From: Metapseudomonas boanensis | GTDB taxonomy: Bacteria; Pseudomonadota; Gammaproteobacteria; Pseudomonadales; Pseudomonadaceae | DNA length: 64,000 bases | Reading direction: 5' to 3' | Assembly: GCF_018704125.1 (NCBI RefSeq) | Contig: NZ_JAGTIS010000011.1 | Span: forward strand, 1-64,000 | Shown: in pieces, positions 1-9,137 of the stretch | Layout: the number at the start of each line of letters is the position of its first letter | Numbering within the stretch: the first letter of the stretch is position 1 | Translations under genes and position numbers: made by a program | Notes under the pieces: model-generated | Databases searched by the model: none | What the model was told of the DNA's origin: nothing | The model's input: only the letters and a program-made list of their open reading frames with translations

Positions 1-85
1 CCCATCCCGAACTCAGTAGTGAAACGACGCATCGCCGATGGTAGTGTGGAGCTTCTCCATGTGAGAGTAGGTCATCGTCAAGCTC
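1..85 (+). rRNA. rrf: 5S ribosomal RNA, 3' part (cut by window start)
   Basis: The first 85 bases match the 3' two thirds of a gammaproteobacterial 5S rRNA: CCGAACTCAG-type loop, GAAACGACGC, CGCCGATGGTAGTGTGG, GTGAGAGTAGG and the closing TCGTCAAGC strand of helix I. The 5' end lies outside the window. It is the last gene of an rrn operon, as shown by the terminator that follows. Confidence 0.95.
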
Positions 86-92
86 CTATCCC

Positions 93-126
93 AAACCCCC
101 GATACGCCCAGGCGTGTCGGGGGTTT
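93..126 (+). terminator. rrn operon terminator
   Basis: A 16-nt stem with one mismatch (AAACCCCCGATACGCC paired with GGCGTGTCGGGGGTTT, CA between the arms) begins about 8 nt after the 5S rRNA. It ends in TTT and serves as a rho-independent terminator of the rRNA operon. Confidence 0.9.
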
Positions 127-282
127 GCCTTTGGGCACGGGAAAAACCGGCTTCGGTCCGGCCGCTGGAACAGGGCTGAAGGGGGAGCCGAAGCGCAGCA
201 GATGTCCCCATGCCGGACAAGCAGTTTTGATAGCTTTTGCCAGGGCCGGCCATTCAACGATGGGCAAAAGTGACTCGCCTAG
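127..282. other. Intergenic between rrn terminator and AraC pseudogene
   Basis: No convincing gene. The stretch links the rrn terminator to the first recognisable codons of the broken AraC regulator (a stop codon at 280-282 closes that frame upstream). The original start of that regulator may have been in this stretch but is no longer recognisable. Confidence 0.4.
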
Positions 283-1222
283 GAAGGCGAAACAGTCCCG
301 CGCGATGCGCTGTTGGCTGCGGCGCTGCTAAGACAGGGAGTCCTTGGCAATCCCAATGGCCGCCTGTCATTCCTCGATTTCAACCAACTGGCCAGTGTGG
401 CACTGGCGCAGTGCCGGGAGCCTGCACTGGGGCTGGTCCTCAAGCAACGCCTCAACGTCTCCATCCACGGCATTCTTGGCTACGCAGTATTTTGTCCAGC
501 GCCAACCTCGGCCATGCCCTGCAATTCGCTTTGAAGTACTACCGAGTGCTTGGCCTAGCCTACGAACTGGAACTGATGAAGCAGTTCGATTGCGTGCAAC
601 TCCGTGCAACCGAGTCCTTTCCCATGGGCTCGCTCGGCTGCTTTGCGGGCGAGGGGCTGCTGAGCAGCTTCTTCAGCATTGCCCGGTTTCTGGTTGGCGA
701 GGCGCTGGAGGGGCAGCAGGTGGGCTTTGCTTACACTGCACTGGGCTACGCCGCGCGTTACTCCGAGGTCTTTGGCGTTGCTCCGGTCTTTGAGCAGCCT
801 TTCCATTGGCTGAGCCTGCCCAACGCCTAAATCGATCGGCCGATGGCCCTGGCCAACCCCGCTACGGTGCAAATGTGCGAACAGCAGTGCGAGGCGTTGC
901 TGGCTTGCAGGACGCATTGCTCACCCGCGTACGCCGCCTGCTACTGGCCCGCCCAGGCGATTTTCCCGATTTCGATAGCGTTGCCCACATACTGCATACC
1001 AGCTGCCGGAGCCTGCGTCGCCGCCTGACGGCCATGGGGATCAGTTACCAGCAGGTCTTGGACGAAGTGCGTAAGGGCCTGGCCCTGCAATACATCGTCA
1101 CCATCCATTTGCCGCTGTACGAGATTTCTTGCCTGCTTGGGTTCAGCGACCCGTCAAACTTCCTCCGCGCCTACCATAAATGGACGGGCAGGCTAACCAG
1201 CGATTATCGTGCCGAGCCATGA
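283..1222 (+). pseudogene. AraC-family transcriptional regulator, frameshifted remnant
   Basis: Three reading frames together rebuild an AraC-type regulator with an N-terminal arabinose-binding-like domain (PF12625 type) and a C-terminal AraC HTH. Frame 1 (283-about 489) holds DALLAAALLRQGVLGNP and ALGLVLKQRLNVSIHGILGY. After an extra T in the TTTT run at about 490-493 the protein continues in another frame (LSSANLGHALQFALKYYRV). That frame meets an in-frame TAA at 828-830, reads on through CEQQCEALLA, and shifts again near 905 into the HTH part (LTRVRRLLLARPGDFPDF to YHKWTGRLTSDYRAEP). At least two frameshifts, one stop and no clear start make it non-functional. PAO1 has AraC regulators (OruR region) at the equivalent place, from memory; the ligand is unknown. 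Confidence 0.8.
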
Positions 1223-1289
1223 ACCTGAATACACAGCGCTCTGCACGCCAAGATGCGGCCGGGGCTCAGCGTTGTAACGGAGACATCTG

Positions 1290-1931
1290 ATGAGAGAGCC
1301 AACGACCCTGATCCGTGAAACCTTCCCTGTTGGGCCTTTGCAGTGCAACTGCACCCTGATCGGCGATCCCATCAGCAAGAAGGCTATCGTGGTCGATCCA
1401 GGCGGTAACCATGAGTTGATCCTGGCGCGGCTTGAGGCCCATGAGCTGAAGCTGGTCAGCATTATTCACACGCACGCCCACCTGGACCATTTCCTCGCGT
1501 CCGGAGAATTGAAGAAGGCTACCGGTGCTACGCTCCACCTGCACAAGGAGGACCAGTTCCTCTGGGACAACCTGGAAATGCAATGCCGCATGTTCGGCGT
1601 ACCCTATAAGCCCGTACCGTCGCCTGACCAGTGGCTGGCCGACGATGAGGAGCTGGCCTGTGGTTGCGGCGTGGCCTTGCACACGCCAGGGCATACGCCT
1701 GGCTCCATGAGTTTCTGGTTTCCCCAGGCCAAGTTGCTGATTGCTGGCGACACGTTGTTCCGTCGCGGAATCGGCCGGACCGACCTGTGGGGCGGTGATT
1801 ACGGCACCATAGAGCGCTCGATCAAGCAGCGCCTGTACAGCCTTGACGAGGACGCCACCGTGATTACCGGCCACGGTCCGGAGACCCGACTGGGGGAGGA
1901 AATGCGTGAAAACCCCTTCGTGCGGGCCTGA
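1290..1931 (+). CDS. Metallo-beta-lactamase-fold hydrolase (GloB/YcbL-like)
   Basis: 213-residue single-domain metallo-hydrolase of the glyoxalase II / YcbL group. The zinc motif H62-x-H64-x-D66-H67 sits in HTHAHLDH. Further metal ligands are in HTPGHTPGS (about residue 137) and TGHGPET near the C-terminus. At this length it lacks the substrate-binding C-terminal domain of classical GloB, so hydrolysis of a small thioester (S-lactoylglutathione type) is possible but unproven. ATG at 1290 is preceded by GGAGACATCTG. It stands alone on the plus strand, between the AraC remnant and the OmpA lipoprotein gene. A persulfide dioxygenase is less likely given its size. Confidence 0.88.
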   Translation: MREPTTLIRETFPVGPLQCNCTLIGDPISKKAIVVDPGGNHELILARLEAHELKLVSIIHTHAHLDHFLASGELKKATGATLHLHKEDQFLWDNLEMQCRMFGVPYKPVPSPDQWLADDEELACGCGVALHTPGHTPGSMSFWFPQAKLLIAGDTLFRRGIGRTDLWGGDYGTIERSIKQRLYSLDEDATVITGHGPETRLGEEMRENPFVRA

Positions 1932-2013
1932 TGCACGGAATTTCTATCGATTGCTGTGCTCTAATTGTGCGCAGCCGAGATCGGCTGTAAGAATTCTCAG
2001 GAGTAAAAAGTCC

Positions 2014-2712
2014 ATGTTCACCCCGCGTCGCCTGATCATCGCCGCTACTGCCTTCGCCATGCTTTCGGGCTGTGCACAAACCCCTTACGACGTCCAGAGC
2101 CAAGCCCCAAGCGAAGGCAGCGGCATGAGCAAAACCGCCAAGTACGGTGCCCTCGGTGCTCTGGCTGGCGCCGTGGCAGGTGCTGCGATCAATCACGACA
2201 ACCGTGGCAAGGGTGCGCTGATCGGTGCCGCCGTTGCGGGCGCGGCCAGTGCCGGCTACGGCTACTACGTCGACAAGCAGGAAGCCGAGCTACGCCGCAG
2301 CATGGAAGGCACAGGCGTCCAGGTGCAGCGTGATGGCGACAATATCAACCTGATCATGCCGGGCAGCATTACCTTCGCCACCGACTCGGCCGATATCGCC
2401 AGCAACTTCTACAACCCGCTGAACAACCTGGCGACCTCCTTCAAACAGTACGATCAGAACAACATCGAGATCGTCGGTCATACTGATAGCACTGGCAGCC
2501 ATCAGTACAACATGACCCTGTCGCAGCGTCGTGCGCAGAGCGTGGCCAACTACCTGATGGCCCAGGGCGTCAACGGTGCCCGTGTCTCCTCCCGTGGCAT
2601 GGGCCCTGACCAGCCTGCCGCCAGCAACGCCAATGAGGCCGGCCGTTCCCAGAACCGTCGTGTGGAAGTCAAGCTGACACCTATCCCCGGCGCTCAGGTT
2701 TCGCAACAGTAA
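2014..2712 (+). CDS. OmpA-family outer-membrane lipoprotein (YiaD-like)
   Basis: 232 residues. The start at 2014 is chosen because it gives a lipoprotein signal peptide (MFTPRR, hydrophobic core, lipobox LSGC) and has AGGAG upstream; the frame is open earlier but without such a signal. A glycine-rich hydrophobic segment (about residues 45-85, GALGALAGAVAGAAI) resembles the glycine-zipper 2TM domain. The C-terminal half is an OmpA peptidoglycan-binding domain (TFATDSADI, EIVGHTDSTG, LSQRRAQSVANYL, GRSQNRRVEV). It probably tethers the outer membrane to peptidoglycan. It is followed directly by a strong terminator, so it is monocistronic. The PAO1 counterpart is PA0833, from memory. Confidence 0.92.
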   Translation: MFTPRRLIIAATAFAMLSGCAQTPYDVQSQAPSEGSGMSKTAKYGALGALAGAVAGAAINHDNRGKGALIGAAVAGAASAGYGYYVDKQEAELRRSMEGTGVQVQRDGDNINLIMPGSITFATDSADIASNFYNPLNNLATSFKQYDQNNIEIVGHTDSTGSHQYNMTLSQRRAQSVANYLMAQGVNGARVSSRGMGPDQPAASNANEAGRSQNRRVEVKLTPIPGAQVSQQ

Positions 2713-2730
2713 TACTGATCCCGCTGAGTG

Positions 2731-2765
2731 CAAGAAGGCCCGCATAAGCGGGCCTTCTTGTTTCC
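2731..2765 (+). terminator. Terminator of the OmpA lipoprotein gene
   Basis: Perfect 13-bp stem CAAGAAGGCCCGC / GCGGGCCTTCTTG with ATAA loop, followed by TTTCC. It starts 18 nt after the stop codon. Confidence 0.93.
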
Positions 2766-2914
2766 GGGGCTGTCTGTCGAAGGGCAACACGCTCACCGCC
2801 AGTTATTGGATTCCTGTCTAAACTGGCGAGGTGGGTTGCACCGAATCTCGCCGAGCCTGCACGCCAGTTGTCAATGGCTGCTTGCCGGTATCCACGGAGT
2901 GGACAGGAGACAGC

Positions 2915-5900
2915 ATGGAAGACAAATCCCCCTCTTTTTTAGAGCGCTTCGGTGTGCCAGCGCTCGTCACCCTTGCCTTGATCGTTGGCCTTGGCGGGCT
3001 GGTGCTCTGGCAGTGGCTGGCCCTGGAGGACCGTAACCGCAACGAGTACGAGCAGCGCTTTCGCATCGAGGCCGAAGAGATTGCTCAGCGCGTCAATGCC
3101 CGCATGCTGGCCTACGGCATGGTGTTGCGCGGGATGTCCGGCTTGATGGTGGGCAGTTCCAACGTCTCTGCCGAAGAGTGGTCCAGGGCGGCCGAACAGT
3201 TGCAGTTGCAGGATCGCTATCCGGGAATTCAGGCCCTGGTCTGGGCGCGTGCACTGAAGAAGGCGGAGCTGAGCCAGTTCGTCGGGGAAATCTGGGATCA
3301 GGGGAGGCGGGAGTTTCGTGTTTTTCCGCCGGGTGAGCGCGACGAGTATGTGGTGGTTCAGTACAGCAACCCGCTGGATTGGCGCAACCGTCGTGTGCTG
3401 GGTTACGACATGCTCAGCGAGCCGGTGCGTAAGCTGGCCGTGGAGCAGGCGCGAGAGAGCGGCGAGGCCCGTCTGACGGGGCCGGTGAAGCTGAAGCAGG
3501 AAACCGAGCAGGACGTCCAGAGCGGTGTGCTGCTGTACATGCCGGTGTATCGGGTCGACGCGCCGATCACGACGGTCCAAGAGCGCCGCGATGCCTTACT
3601 GGGCACTGTGATCGGCGCATTCCGCGTGCACGACCTGATGGATGGCATCCTGGGGAGCCAGAACGCCCTTTATCAGATCGACCTGCGAGATATGGGCAGC
3701 CCTGATGACCCTTTGCTTGCCGAAGCCGAAAATGCCGTGCAACAGCCGCGCTTTCGCCAGGTCGAAGAGCTCAATCTGTTCGGCCGCACCTGGGTGTTGG
3801 GCATCAGCAGTACGTCCGAATATGAGGCCATGCTGGGCAATAACCGCCTGGCCTTCAGCCTGTGGACCGGTCTCGCCGCTGCGATTCTGCTAGGTCTGCT
3901 GGTCGGTGGCTATCTCTACCAGCGCGAGCGCCGTCTTTTGCTCACCCAGGCTGCCGCTGCGGAGTTGCGCGAGCGTGAGGAACGTTTCCGTCTTGTGGTC
4001 GAGGCCTCGCCTAATGCCATCCTGCTGGTCGATGCGCGGGGGCGAATCGAGATGGTCAATCGCCAGATCGAGCAGCTGTTTGGCTACAGCCGCGACGAGC
4101 TTTTGGGGGAGACGGTGGAACGGCTCCTGCCGGAGAGCTTCAGAGCGGCCCACGTGGGGCTGCGCAAGGGCTACCAGCAGAGGCCCGAGCAACGGCGCAT
4201 GGGTAGCAACCGCGAACTCCATGGCCAGCATCGCGACGGTCAATTGATTCCCCTGGAGGTGGGCCTGTCGCCCATCCAGAGTGGCGGCGAACTGCTGGTC
4301 CAGGCGGTGATCATCGACATCAGCGAGCGCAAGGCAGCCGAGCAGCGCCTGCGCGACCAGGCCGAGCAGCTGATCCTGGCCAATCGCTACAAATCCGAGT
4401 TCCTCGCCAACATGTCCCATGAGCTGCGTACGCCGCTGAACAGCATCCTGATTCTCAGCGATCAGCTGCGGCAGAACCTAGCCGGTAACCTCACTGAGCG
4501 TCAGGCCCGCCATGCCGATATTGTCCACAAGGCGGGCAATGACCTGTTGCAGCTGATCAACGATGTGCTCGACCTCGCCAAAATCGAGGCGGGGCGCATG
4601 CAGTTGAAGCTGGAGCCGCTCAACGTCCAGGATATGCTCGCTGAGCTGGATGGCAGCCTGCGCCCCATGGCCGAGATCAAGGGATTGCGCCTGGTCACAG
4701 AGGTCCAGGCGGGCGTTCCGCGGGTTATCCATAGCGACCGAGTGCGTCTGCATCAGATCTTGCGGAACCTGCTTTCCAATGCTCTGAAATTCACCGAGCA
4801 CGGCGAAGTAGGCATCAGCATTGAGCTGGACCCGGCAGGTGCTTGCGATGGACGCGAAGTGCTGCGCTTCGTGGTGCGCGACACCGGAATCGGCATCGCC
4901 GAGGACCAACGCGAGCGAATTTTCCAGGCCTTCCAGCAGATAGACGGCTCCACCAGCCGCCGTTTCGGCGGCACGGGCCTGGGGTTGGCCATCACCCGAC
5001 AGTTGGTACTGGCCCTGGAGGGCAGCATCAGCCTTGAAAGTGCGCCAGGCAAGGGGGCGAGCTTCATCGTGCGGCTGCCGGTAGCGGTAGCGGCGGTGCA
5101 GCCGACGATGGAAGAGGCCTCGACGCAACCCCTGCGCAGCGGTCAGGGGCCGGCAGTGCTGATCGTCGAGGATGACGCCAATTTCGCCTCTGTGATTGCC
5201 GAGGAAGCGCAGAACCACGGGTTTTCCACCGTTCTCTGCCGCAGTGGCAAGCAGGCCATGACTGTGCTGCAGGAGGAGCGTTTCGTGGCGGTGATTCTCG
5301 ACATCCTGCTGCCGGACGTCAGTGGATGGCAGATCTACCGGCGCCTGCGCAGCCTGGCCAACCATCGAGGAACGCCAGTGAACATCATCTCTTGCGTGCC
5401 CCAACCCCAGGACTGGGAGGAGGACGGTACCCGCTACCTGGTCAAGCCCATTGCACGCGAAGACCTGGAGCAGGTCTTCGAAGGCATCGAGCGGGTCGGC
5501 GTGGAGTCTCGTCGGCTGCTGCTGGTTGAGGATGTCGAGGTGGAGCGCGAACATTATCGCGAGCACCTGGAGCGGCTGGGCTTCGAGGTCACCGCCAGCG
5601 CCAGCGGCGAGGCGGCCAGCCAGGCCTATGCTGTGCAGTCGTTCGATGCCCTGGTGGTCGACCTCGACCTGCCCGACCAGGATGGGTTCGAATTACTCGA
5701 GCGGCTTGATCGCCTGCGGCCGTTGAACGGCGCGCAGGTGGTGGTTAATACGGGCGTGGACATCGAGCAGCAGAGTCTTCAGCACTTGCGCCGCTACTCG
5801 GCCGTGGTGGTGCGCAAGGCAGGCAATGACCTGGACGGGCTCAGTTTCGCTGTCGAAGGGTTTCTCGCCAGCGTGCGCGAGCCTAAGGGGCAGCAAGGTC

Positions 5901-6319
5901 ATGCCGGTATCGTTGACCCGCTGGAGGGAGGGCGCGTCCTGCTGGTCGACGATGACGTGCGCAACATCTATGCCTTGAGCGCGCTGCTCGACGAGGTCGG
6001 CTTGAAGGTGACGGCCGCGAGCGATGGACTCGAGGCCATCGCCTGCTATCAGCGCGAGCCTTTCGATCTGATCCTGATGGACATGGCGATGCCCGAAATG
6101 GACGGCTACACCGCCACCAGAGTCCTTAAGCAGAAGCACGGTTGCAGCATCCCTGTGATCGCACTGACGGCCCATGCCATGAAGGGTGATCGGGAGAAGT
6201 GCATTACCGCAGGTGCCGACGACTACCTTGCCAAGCCGGTGAGTCGTCAGGATCTGTTGGACATGCTCTATCGTTGGCTTGACAACCCGGGAGGTCGCGA
6301 TGGCAGACCTGCAGCCTAG
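2915..6319 (+). CDS. Hybrid sensor histidine kinase: CHASE-PAS-HisKA-HATPase-REC-REC-REC
   Basis: 1134-residue inner-membrane kinase. Two membrane segments (about residues 12-36 and 315-340) flank a periplasmic CHASE domain (RYPGIQALVWA signature). A cytoplasmic PAS domain follows (about 360-470), then HisKA with phospho-acceptor H502 in NMSHELRTPLNS, a HATPase_c domain (DTGIGIAEDQ; GGTGLGLAIT) and three receiver domains with predicted phospho-aspartates D796 (ILDILLPDVSG), D916 (VVDLDLPDQDG) and D1056 (LMDMAMPEMDG). No HPt domain is present. ATG at 2915 has GGACAGGAGA upstream. The gene overlaps the next one, a REC-GGDEF-EAL protein, so a phosphorelay from this kinase onto c-di-GMP turnover is the likely output. 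The ligand of the CHASE domain cannot be told. Confidence 0.92.
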   Translation: MEDKSPSFLERFGVPALVTLALIVGLGGLVLWQWLALEDRNRNEYEQRFRIEAEEIAQRVNARMLAYGMVLRGMSGLMVGSSNVSAEEWSRAAEQLQLQDRYPGIQALVWARALKKAELSQFVGEIWDQGRREFRVFPPGERDEYVVVQYSNPLDWRNRRVLGYDMLSEPVRKLAVEQARESGEARLTGPVKLKQETEQDVQSGVLLYMPVYRVDAPITTVQERRDALLGTVIGAFRVHDLMDGILGSQNALYQIDLRDMGSPDDPLLAEAENAVQQPRFRQVEELNLFGRTWVLGISSTSEYEAMLGNNRLAFSLWTGLAAAILLGLLVGGYLYQRERRLLLTQAAAAELREREERFRLVVEASPNAILLVDARGRIEMVNRQIEQLFGYSRDELLGETVERLLPESFRAAHVGLRKGYQQRPEQRRMGSNRELHGQHRDGQLIPLEVGLSPIQSGGELLVQAVIIDISERKAAEQRLRDQAEQLILANRYKSEFLANMSHELRTPLNSILILSDQLRQNLAGNLTERQARHADIVHKAGNDLLQLINDVLDLAKIEAGRMQLKLEPLNVQDMLAELDGSLRPMAEIKGLRLVTEVQAGVPRVIHSDRVRLHQILRNLLSNALKFTEHGEVGISIELDPAGACDGREVLRFVVRDTGIGIAEDQRERIFQAFQQIDGSTSRRFGGTGLGLAITRQLVLALEGSISLESAPGKGASFIVRLPVAVAAVQPTMEEASTQPLRSGQGPAVLIVEDDANFASVIAEEAQNHGFSTVLCRSGKQAMTVLQEERFVAVILDILLPDVSGWQIYRRLRSLANHRGTPVNIISCVPQPQDWEEDGTRYLVKPIAREDLEQVFEGIERVGVESRRLLLVEDVEVEREHYREHLERLGFEVTASASGEAASQAYAVQSFDALVVDLDLPDQDGFELLERLDRLRPLNGAQVVVNTGVDIEQQSLQHLRRYSAVVVRKAGNDLDGLSFAVEGFLASVREPKGQQGHAGIVDPLEGGRVLLVDDDVRNIYALSALLDEVGLKVTAASDGLEAIACYQREPFDLILMDMAMPEMDGYTATRVLKQKHGCSIPVIALTAHAMKGDREKCITAGADDYLAKPVSRQDLLDMLYRWLDNPGGRDGRPAA

Positions 6320-8465
6320 GGAAAATCCGTTGTACAACATCTTGCTGGTGGTGGACGACCGTCAGGAAAATCTCATCGCCATGGAAGCCTTGCTGGACAA
6401 CGGAGATTGGCAAGTGCGTACCGCGAACTCGGGCGAAGCGGCGTTACGCTGCCTGCTTGAAGAAGAGATTGGCCTGGTGCTGCTGGACGTGCAGATGCCG
6501 CGCATGGATGGCTTCGAAGTGGCGCGGCTGATGCGCTGTAGCCCGTTGACTCGCTATACGCCCATCATCTTCATTTCCGCCATCGCCCATACCCAGGATG
6601 CGGTGCTGCGCGGTTATACCTCGGGCGCTGTGGACTTCATCCTCAAACCCTTCGACCCCCAGGTGTTGCGCTACAAGATCCAGTCGCTGCTGGCCCACGA
6701 ACGCAATCGCCGCGATCTCTTGCACCTCAGCCAGCAACTCGACAGCGCCCGAGCCTTTAATGCGTCGGTGCTGGAAAACGCGGCGGAAGGCATTGTTGTG
6801 GTCGGCGAAGATGGCCTGATCAGCTTTGCCAACCCGGCCATGGCGCAGATGCTCCAGTGCAGCGTCGGCGATCTGGAGGGCAGAACGCTGCTGTCACTGT
6901 TCGGGTTCCCGGAAATGGCTGTCGAATGGCGTTTTTCGGAGTTCTATCGGCATTGGAGGCAGGGGCTGACCTACCGACTGCACGACGCGAGCCTGCAAAC
7001 TCTGGGTGGAGAACGCCTGCCGGTAGCCGTGTCCTGCTCGCCCTTGCCGCGCGCCCAGCGCTCCATGGTGGTGATCGCCCTGGATATGTCGGTCGTGCGC
7101 CACCTGCACGCCCAGCTCGAATCCCAGGCCATCACCGATGCCCTTACCGGGCTGCTCAACCGACGCGGCTTCTACCAGTCGCTGGAGTCGGTGCTGGCGC
7201 GCATCGAACGCAACGGTAAGCGCATGGCGGTGCTCTACCTCGACCTGGACGGCTTCAAGCTGATCAACGACTCCCTCGGCCACGAGGCCGGAGACCATGT
7301 ACTGCGTCGGGTGGCAGAACAGCTCAAGTCCTGCCTGCGTCCGTATGACGTGCTGGCGCGTGTAGGGGGCGACGAGTTCACCGCATTGCTGGATGTGCTC
7401 GAACATCCGGAGGATGCGGCACGGGTGGCGGAAAAACTCATCGAGCTTGTTTCGGTCCGGCAACGGATCGAAGGCATCGACGTTACCCTCGGCGCGAGCA
7501 TCGGCATTGCCTGCTATCCGGAGTGCGGGCAGAGTGTGGACGGGCTGATGCGCGCTGCCGATATCGCCATGTATGAGGCCAAGCGCGCCGGGCGACAGCA
7601 GTACCGCTTCTACTCGCCGGAGATGAATGGTCGCGCGCGTTCACGGCTGATGCTGGAAGAAAGCCTGCGTAATGCCATCGAGCACAGCGATTTCTACCTC
7701 GTCTATCAGCCGCAGATCTACCTCGAAAGTGGCCGCCTGCGCGGTTTCGAGGCACTGTTGCGCTGGGAGCACCGCGTTGCCGGCACCGTGGCCCCCAACG
7801 TGTTCATTCCGCTGTTGGAAGAAACCCGGCTGATCAACCGGCTGGGGGATTGGGTTATCCGCGAAGGCGCTAACCAGTGCAAGACCTGGCTCCCTCGATT
7901 TGGTGAGGACCTGGTGATCAGCCTCAATGTCAGCCCGGTGCAGTTCAGCATGCCGCAGTTGCTGAGCGACCTGCAGCGAGTGCTTGACGACCTGCAACTG
8001 CGGCCCAGCCAACTGGAGGTGGAGGTGACCGAAAGTGCCCTGATGCAGGATCTGGAGCAGACCCGCAAGAAGTTGCAACAGCTGCGCGCCTTGGGTGTGC
8101 GCATAGCCATCGACGATTTTGGGACGGGTTATTCCTCCCTGGCCTACCTGCGGCATTTCGAATTGGACACCTTGAAGGTCGACCGGTTGTTCATTGCCAG
8201 CATGCTGGACTCCCCGCGTGATGCCGCCGTCGTGAGCACCATCATCGACCTGGGGCGGCACCTGGGCCTGGAGGTGATCGCCGAAGGCGTGGAAACCATG
8301 GCTCAGCGCGACTGGTTGCTGGACCACGGCTGCGCCATCATGCAGGGCTTCCTGGTCGCGCAGGGAATGGCGGCAGCTGCCGCTGGGGCCTTTCCGTTGC
8401 GAGTGGAATGGGGGGCGTTACGCTCCACGCCGGTCCCGGCCCTCTCCCCCGCCCCCTCTCCCTGA
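6300..8465 (+). CDS. Response regulator with PAS, GGDEF and EAL domains (c-di-GMP turnover)
   Basis: 721 residues. Receiver domain with D63 (LLDVQMPRMDG), a PAS domain (about 150-265), a GGDEF domain with intact GGDEF at 356-360 preceded by LDGFKLINDSLGH, and an EAL domain with E484-A-L plus TESALM, AIDDFGTGYSS, LKVDRLFI and VIAEGVET. Both catalytic signatures look complete, so it may make and break c-di-GMP. ATG at 6300 (GGGAGGTCGCG upstream) lies 20 nt inside the kinase gene, indicating coupled translation and a cognate pair. The last about 20 codons after the EAL fold are unusual: they read into a dispersed CCCTCTCCC repeat that supplies the C-terminal residues and stop codon. Confidence 0.93.
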   Translation: MADLQPRENPLYNILLVVDDRQENLIAMEALLDNGDWQVRTANSGEAALRCLLEEEIGLVLLDVQMPRMDGFEVARLMRCSPLTRYTPIIFISAIAHTQDAVLRGYTSGAVDFILKPFDPQVLRYKIQSLLAHERNRRDLLHLSQQLDSARAFNASVLENAAEGIVVVGEDGLISFANPAMAQMLQCSVGDLEGRTLLSLFGFPEMAVEWRFSEFYRHWRQGLTYRLHDASLQTLGGERLPVAVSCSPLPRAQRSMVVIALDMSVVRHLHAQLESQAITDALTGLLNRRGFYQSLESVLARIERNGKRMAVLYLDLDGFKLINDSLGHEAGDHVLRRVAEQLKSCLRPYDVLARVGGDEFTALLDVLEHPEDAARVAEKLIELVSVRQRIEGIDVTLGASIGIACYPECGQSVDGLMRAADIAMYEAKRAGRQQYRFYSPEMNGRARSRLMLEESLRNAIEHSDFYLVYQPQIYLESGRLRGFEALLRWEHRVAGTVAPNVFIPLLEETRLINRLGDWVIREGANQCKTWLPRFGEDLVISLNVSPVQFSMPQLLSDLQRVLDDLQLRPSQLEVEVTESALMQDLEQTRKKLQQLRALGVRIAIDDFGTGYSSLAYLRHFELDTLKVDRLFIASMLDSPRDAAVVSTIIDLGRHLGLEVIAEGVETMAQRDWLLDHGCAIMQGFLVAQGMAAAAAGAFPLRVEWGALRSTPVPALSPAPSP

Positions 8466-8480
8466 GCGGAGAGGGTGACC
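8439..8480. repeat. Dispersed CCCTCTCCC-type palindromic repeat, copy 1
   Basis: CCCTCTCCC...CCCCCTCTCC / GGAGAGGG arrangement, overlapping the 3' end of the GGDEF-EAL gene. Related copies lie at about 17029, 38731, 38849, 48722, 49641 and 55267. Confidence 0.75.
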
Positions 8481-8608
8481 GAGCCCTACTCGATACATCG
8501 TCCATTTTCCGTTTCGCTCCATAGCGCACTTCCAGCTCACCGGGCCTACACTTTTTCTGTCGGGGCAGATGGAAACCCGCCCTGGCATTCGAGCGATAAG
8601 GAGGCTCC

Positions 8609-8914
8609 ATGTACTGCTTTGTTGTGGCGTACCCCAACGCGCCTGGCGCGAAGTTCGATTTCACCTACTACTGCGAAGAGCACATTCCACTGCTGAGCCG
8701 CCTGCTGGGCGAGAACTTGGTGAAAGTGGAGGTTCGCAAGGGGCTGTCCGCTGCCGATGGTGCCGTCGCGCCATTCATCTGCATGGCCAATTTGTGGGTG
8801 CTGTCGGCAGAGGAATTGCGCAGTACGTTGGACCTGAACGGTGACGAGATCAGCGCCGACATCCCCAATTACACGAACCTTTCCCCCTTGCTGCAGCTGG
8901 ACGAGGTGCTTTGA
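8609..8914 (+). CDS. EthD-family small protein
   Basis: 101 residues resembling the EthD / dimeric alpha-beta barrel family (small proteins of the EthD fold, such as those near ring-cleavage and ether-degradation genes). The N-terminal strand MYCFVVAYPN, the YYCEEHIPLLSRLLG segment (family pattern Y...HIPLV) and a C-terminal strand support this. It is cytoplasmic with no signal peptide. Start at 8609 is supported by AAGGAGGCTCC. It is followed by a terminator and has no obvious operon partner. The reaction, if any, is unknown. Confidence 0.8.
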   Translation: MYCFVVAYPNAPGAKFDFTYYCEEHIPLLSRLLGENLVKVEVRKGLSAADGAVAPFICMANLWVLSAEELRSTLDLNGDEISADIPNYTNLSPLLQLDEVL

Positions 8915-8969
8915 CAGCGACGAGAAAAAAAGCCCGGCAGAAGTCGTAATGCTGGTCACATAAGAAAGA

Positions 8970-9005
8970 AACGCCGCTTGGCCCTCAGGGGGAAGCGGCG
9001 TTTTT
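8970..9005 (+). terminator. Terminator after EthD-like gene
   Basis: Stem AACGCCGCTT (8970-8979) / AAGCGGCGTT (8993-9002) followed by TTTGG on the plus strand. The reverse strand has AA before the stem and could also serve the converging acyltransferase gene. Confidence 0.85.
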
Positions 9006-9071
9006 GGGGTTGGCGCCATCAAAAACGGGTTATCCCGGACACGCCTTCCGCGCAGCACCATCGCTGAAACC

Positions 9072-9090
9072 GCAACAGCTGACGCAGACA
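9072..9090. repeat. 19-bp dispersed repeat, copy 1
   Basis: GCAACAGCTGACGCAGACA. The same 19 bp occur exactly at 27553-27571 and with two changes at 41622-41640, all three in intergenic DNA. Identity unknown. Confidence 0.8.
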
Positions 9091-9137
9091 TCGCCGAAGT
9101 GAACAGCATTACGCAATCAGGTGGGCTTTTCGTCGTT

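Noticed and set aside
6331-6336. TGTACA in the start of the GGDEF-EAL gene as a PplR site
   Set aside because: Lies in coding sequence, single half site, no 12-nt spaced partner.
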